From assembly GCA_009885205.1 (NCBI GenBank), contig VFLE01000182.1:1-6546 (forward strand): a stretch of 6,546 nt of DNA, given 5' to 3'. The stretch comes from Candidatus Shapirobacteria bacterium. Its GTDB lineage: Bacteria; Patescibacteriota; Microgenomatia; UBA12405. This document shows, piece after piece, positions 4,864 through 6,546 of this stretch. The notes beneath the pieces are model-generated. The model ran no database searches. It was not told the DNA's origin and saw nothing but the letters and a program-made list of their open reading frames with translations. The translations under genes and the position numbers were made by a program. Position 1 is the stretch's first letter, and every line of letters starts with the position of its first letter.

Positions 4864-5427
4864 ATGTCAACACCCTCAAATTCTCCTTCCATTAATATTA
4901 CGCCGGACGCTCCGGATAATTTATCGGTTTTTTATGTTCCTCCCATAACTACAAATTTTATGCAATGGGGGGAAACTCTTTTGGTAATCGCCTTTTTAGG
5001 ATTCATGTTTAGCATCATTTCTGTTTTATACATTTATGTAAACATGAATGAGTATCAATCGCGTATTGATGTTTTAAGCAACGGCGCATTGTACGGAATA
5101 AATTCTCAGGAAAAATTCAAAAAGTTTATTACGGATGTTCAGGCGGAATCGATTGCGACGGCCATGGGGACAATCGATAAATCGACAGACACACTAAATA
5201 GAGCGATTAATCGCATGGATGATAAATCGACGCGACTTACGCAACAACTCGCCAATGACACTAAAAATACGTCAAACAATATTGATTCTTTAGGAAAAAC
5301 AATCCAAGAAAATGTAGGAAAATTGGGTGGGATTATTGAAAAAATGGGCGGAGTTTTATTGTTGAACGGATATATGACAAACGGGGCGATAAAAACCACT
5401 CAAGTTGCTCCGGGTGCAATGAATTAA
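4864..5427 (+). CDS. 187-aa membrane-anchored coiled-coil protein, unknown function
   Basis: A Pro/Ser-rich N-terminal segment (1-30) is followed by one membrane helix at about 38-60 (ending ISVLYIYVN). Next comes a helical region of about 80 residues, roughly 83-165, in which hydrophobic residues recur every three to four positions (for example TIDKSTDTLNRAINRMDD and NIDSLGKTIQENVGKLGG), suggesting a coiled coil. It ends in a Gly-rich hydrophobic stretch, KMGGVLLLNGYMTNGAI (160-176), and the C-terminus TTQVAPGAMN. There are no cysteines. The frame is open nine codons upstream to a TTG, but those codons are the promoter element. The next gene, 39 bp downstream in the same direction, has a similar anchor-plus-helix plan, so the two may act as partners. 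A virion membrane protein is the likeliest class; the function is not recognised. Confidence 0.75.
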   Translation: MSTPSNSPSINITPDAPDNLSVFYVPPITTNFMQWGETLLVIAFLGFMFSIISVLYIYVNMNEYQSRIDVLSNGALYGINSQEKFKKFITDVQAESIATAMGTIDKSTDTLNRAINRMDDKSTRLTQQLANDTKNTSNNIDSLGKTIQENVGKLGGIIEKMGGVLLLNGYMTNGAIKTTQVAPGAMN

Positions 5428-5446
5428 ATGAAAATAAATTTCTTTG

Positions 5447-5466
5447 TATAATGATAATTATATAGA
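5447..5466 (+). promoter_or_regulatory. AT-rich leader with small palindrome before the 208-aa gene
   Basis: TATAAT (5447-5452) and ATTATA (5457-5462) form a 6-bp inverted repeat around GATA, within the 39-bp gap between two co-directional genes. It could be the 3'-end hairpin of the first gene, the TATA-like element of the second, or both. A tiny out-of-frame ORF (ATG at 5451 to TAG at 5463-5465) ends 1 nt before the ATG at 5467. Confidence 0.4.
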
Positions 5467-6093
5467 ATGGCAATTGAATACACGGAAATAACTTATATAA
5501 CATATAATTACCGAAACGTTTTCACCACATCCATCATATTATTTTTGTATTTATTTTTCATATCTCGAATGTATTTAGCCATAAAATTTGAAATACTAAA
5601 CAAGCGAAATAAATGTGATGTAAGATATTATTACAGTAAACCGTGCCGGAATGAGATTGCAAACAATATATTATTCGACCCAACTTTTTTAGATTATAAA
5701 AAAAGGTATTTTACTAATATTGAAACCAATATTTCGCCCAATTTGGATACCACAATTTCTTTTTCGGAAGTCGAATCCAGGAAAATCGATAAAAACGAAA
5801 CCGTTCATAAAGCGAAGGTGGAAAATGCCACGTCAGACGTAAAATCGCAATTTCAAATCGCCGCCGATTCATTGCAAGTGGTTGTGGCCTCTATTTTAGG
5901 CAATTTAAATTCCGTGGTAAATGCATTCACGATTCAAAATACAGACATATTGTCGGGATTGACCAATTTAAAAGCACAATTGCCTACTCCATCAGGAGCG
6001 ATAGCCGATGCGTTGAATCCTTCCGTTGCGAAAATTGTATCCCCCTTGCAAAAATTATACAAATCGTTAACAAATACCCCATCTGCGCAATAA
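5467..6093 (+). CDS. 208-aa signal-anchor protein with helical C-terminal domain, unknown function
   Basis: A short Tyr-rich N-terminus (MAIEYTEITYITYNYRN) leads to one membrane helix at about 19-39. After it comes a basic stretch with two cysteines (C50 and C60 in KCDVRYYYSKPCRN), then a polar segment (70-110). A mainly helical, Ala/Val/Leu/Ser-rich region at about 113-172 (AADSLQVVVASILGNLNSVV) looks amphipathic, and the Pro/Ser-containing end is LTNTPSAQ. The basic residues right after the helix suggest that the C-terminal part may stay on the cytosolic side, but topology cannot be fixed by eye. It lies 39 bp after a gene of similar plan and 31 bp before another membrane protein. I do not recognise a family. 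Confidence 0.75.
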   Translation: MAIEYTEITYITYNYRNVFTTSIILFLYLFFISRMYLAIKFEILNKRNKCDVRYYYSKPCRNEIANNILFDPTFLDYKKRYFTNIETNISPNLDTTISFSEVESRKIDKNETVHKAKVENATSDVKSQFQIAADSLQVVVASILGNLNSVVNAFTIQNTDILSGLTNLKAQLPTPSGAIADALNPSVAKIVSPLQKLYKSLTNTPSAQ

Positions 6094-6124
6094 ATTTTTA
6101 TCTAACAAAAATGTATATTCTCAG
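6094..6124 (+). other. Short intergenic leader with overlapping mini-ORF
   Basis: This 31-bp gap is AT-rich but lacks a clean TATATA element. An ATG at 6111 opens a five-codon frame whose TGA (6126-6128) overlaps the ATG of the next gene (6125-6127) as ATGA. ATTTTT (6094-6099) can pair with AAAAAT (6107-6112), but this weak A-T stem may be chance. Confidence 0.35.
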
Positions 6125-6546
6125 ATGAAATTGTCTTTTGGATTTTACATAACGGTAATTGTTTTAGCTTTAGTAATCGCTCTTACAATGTGTAATTCGT
6201 GCAGCAGCTATATGCCTTACGCAGGACCAAGCCGCGGATCGGCGATTGAAGGATTTCGCCAACCTCGCACTCAAATGGAATATTCCACATACCCTGACAA
6301 TGTCACAATTGATAAAATGAATAGTAAAAGCATAAATCAAGTTCCCGTTGAAAGCACCTGCACAAAAGTGTTTGGATTTAGCGGTCTTCAATGTTCTCCC
6401 ACCTTTAACGATAATAATTTAGACATGTACTCGAATGCACAAGGAGATTCCAAATGTATGTTTGAATCTTCCGGATTATCCAATTCAAGGGGACCCTTAT
6501 GTTTAGATGCCGCAATGAAAACGGCTCTTCAAACGCGTGGGGGCAA
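6125..6546 (+). CDS. Cysteine-containing signal-anchor protein, 3' end outside the window
   Basis: The frame is open from the ATG at 6125 to the window end, giving the first 140 residues. A hydrophobic helix at about 5-22 (FYITVIVLALVIALTM) is followed by CNSC (23-26) and an IEGF motif (41-44). The distal part has four further cysteines, C79, C90, C111 and C126, set in conserved-looking sequence: KVFGFSGLQCSP, MFESSGLSN and RGPLCLD, ending in QTRGG. The even cysteine count and Gly/Ser-rich spacing suggest a small disulfide-stabilised domain, or a metal-binding one. I have an impression of similar anchored proteins in giant-virus metagenomes but cannot name a family. It is the third consecutive rightward membrane protein. 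Codon use looks like its neighbours. Confidence 0.75.
   Translation, partial: MKLSFGFYITVIVLALVIALTMCNSCSSYMPYAGPSRGSAIEGFRQPRTQMEYSTYPDNVTIDKMNSKSINQVPVESTCTKVFGFSGLQCSPTFNDNNLDMYSNAQGDSKCMFESSGLSNSRGPLCLDAAMKTALQTRGG

Noticed and set aside
5139..5399. - strand ORF of 86 aa
   Set aside because: It is antisense to the coiled-coil region of the 187-aa protein, which explains its open frame.
6170..6391. - strand ORF of 73 aa
   Set aside because: It is antisense to the cysteine-containing signal-anchor gene, which runs open to the window end and shows a membrane helix and conserved-looking motifs.

Overview
The window reads as a piece of a giant-virus genome (Nucleocytoviricota, probably Imitervirales, i.e. 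Mimiviridae or Mesomimiviridae-like). The reasons are: about 90% coding density in short intronless genes on both strands; an AT-rich base composition; a viral-type trimeric dUTPase; a HAD-fold phosphatase with a lysine/arginine-rich tail; a eukaryote-type glucosamine-6-phosphate acetyltransferase; many small single-pass membrane proteins; AT-only TATATA elements directly before start codons instead of Shine-Dalgarno sites; and AT-rich hairpins after several genes, as described for Mimivirus transcript ends. The lineage is inferred from these traits, since no core marker (capsid, polymerase, packaging ATPase) is present. No tRNA, IS element, CRISPR array or prophage signal was seen.

Layout. 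Positions 1-113 hold no gene but contain a strong hairpin. A leftward block follows, listed here from right to left in the order it is read: dUTPase (2756-3253), a two-helix membrane protein (2491-2736), a 58-aa signal-anchor protein (2288-2464), a 347-aa low-complexity signal-anchor protein (1060-2103) and a HAD phosphatase (114-998). A 67-bp divergent promoter separates dUTPase from a rightward GNA1-like acetyltransferase with a long extra C-terminal domain (3321-4265). That gene converges, with only 10 bp between, on a leftward 167-aa uncharacterised soluble protein (4276-4779). A second divergent promoter (4780-4863) starts a rightward run of three membrane-anchored proteins: 4864-5427, 5467-6093, and a cysteine-containing one from 6125 that leaves the window.

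How they may work together. dUTPase protects viral DNA from uracil, and GNA1 supplies GlcNAc-6-phosphate for UDP-GlcNAc, a precursor for virion glycans. The six small membrane proteins are candidates for virion or factory membrane components. Shared short motifs (a post-membrane IE[AG]F in two of them, a PGA[LM] C-terminus in two) hint at common sorting or assembly, but this is inference.

Start sites needed correction. For five genes the longest open frame begins at TTG or GTG and translates the promoter-like TATATA element into residues such as IYI; in each case the ATG directly after that element is the better start and is used here.
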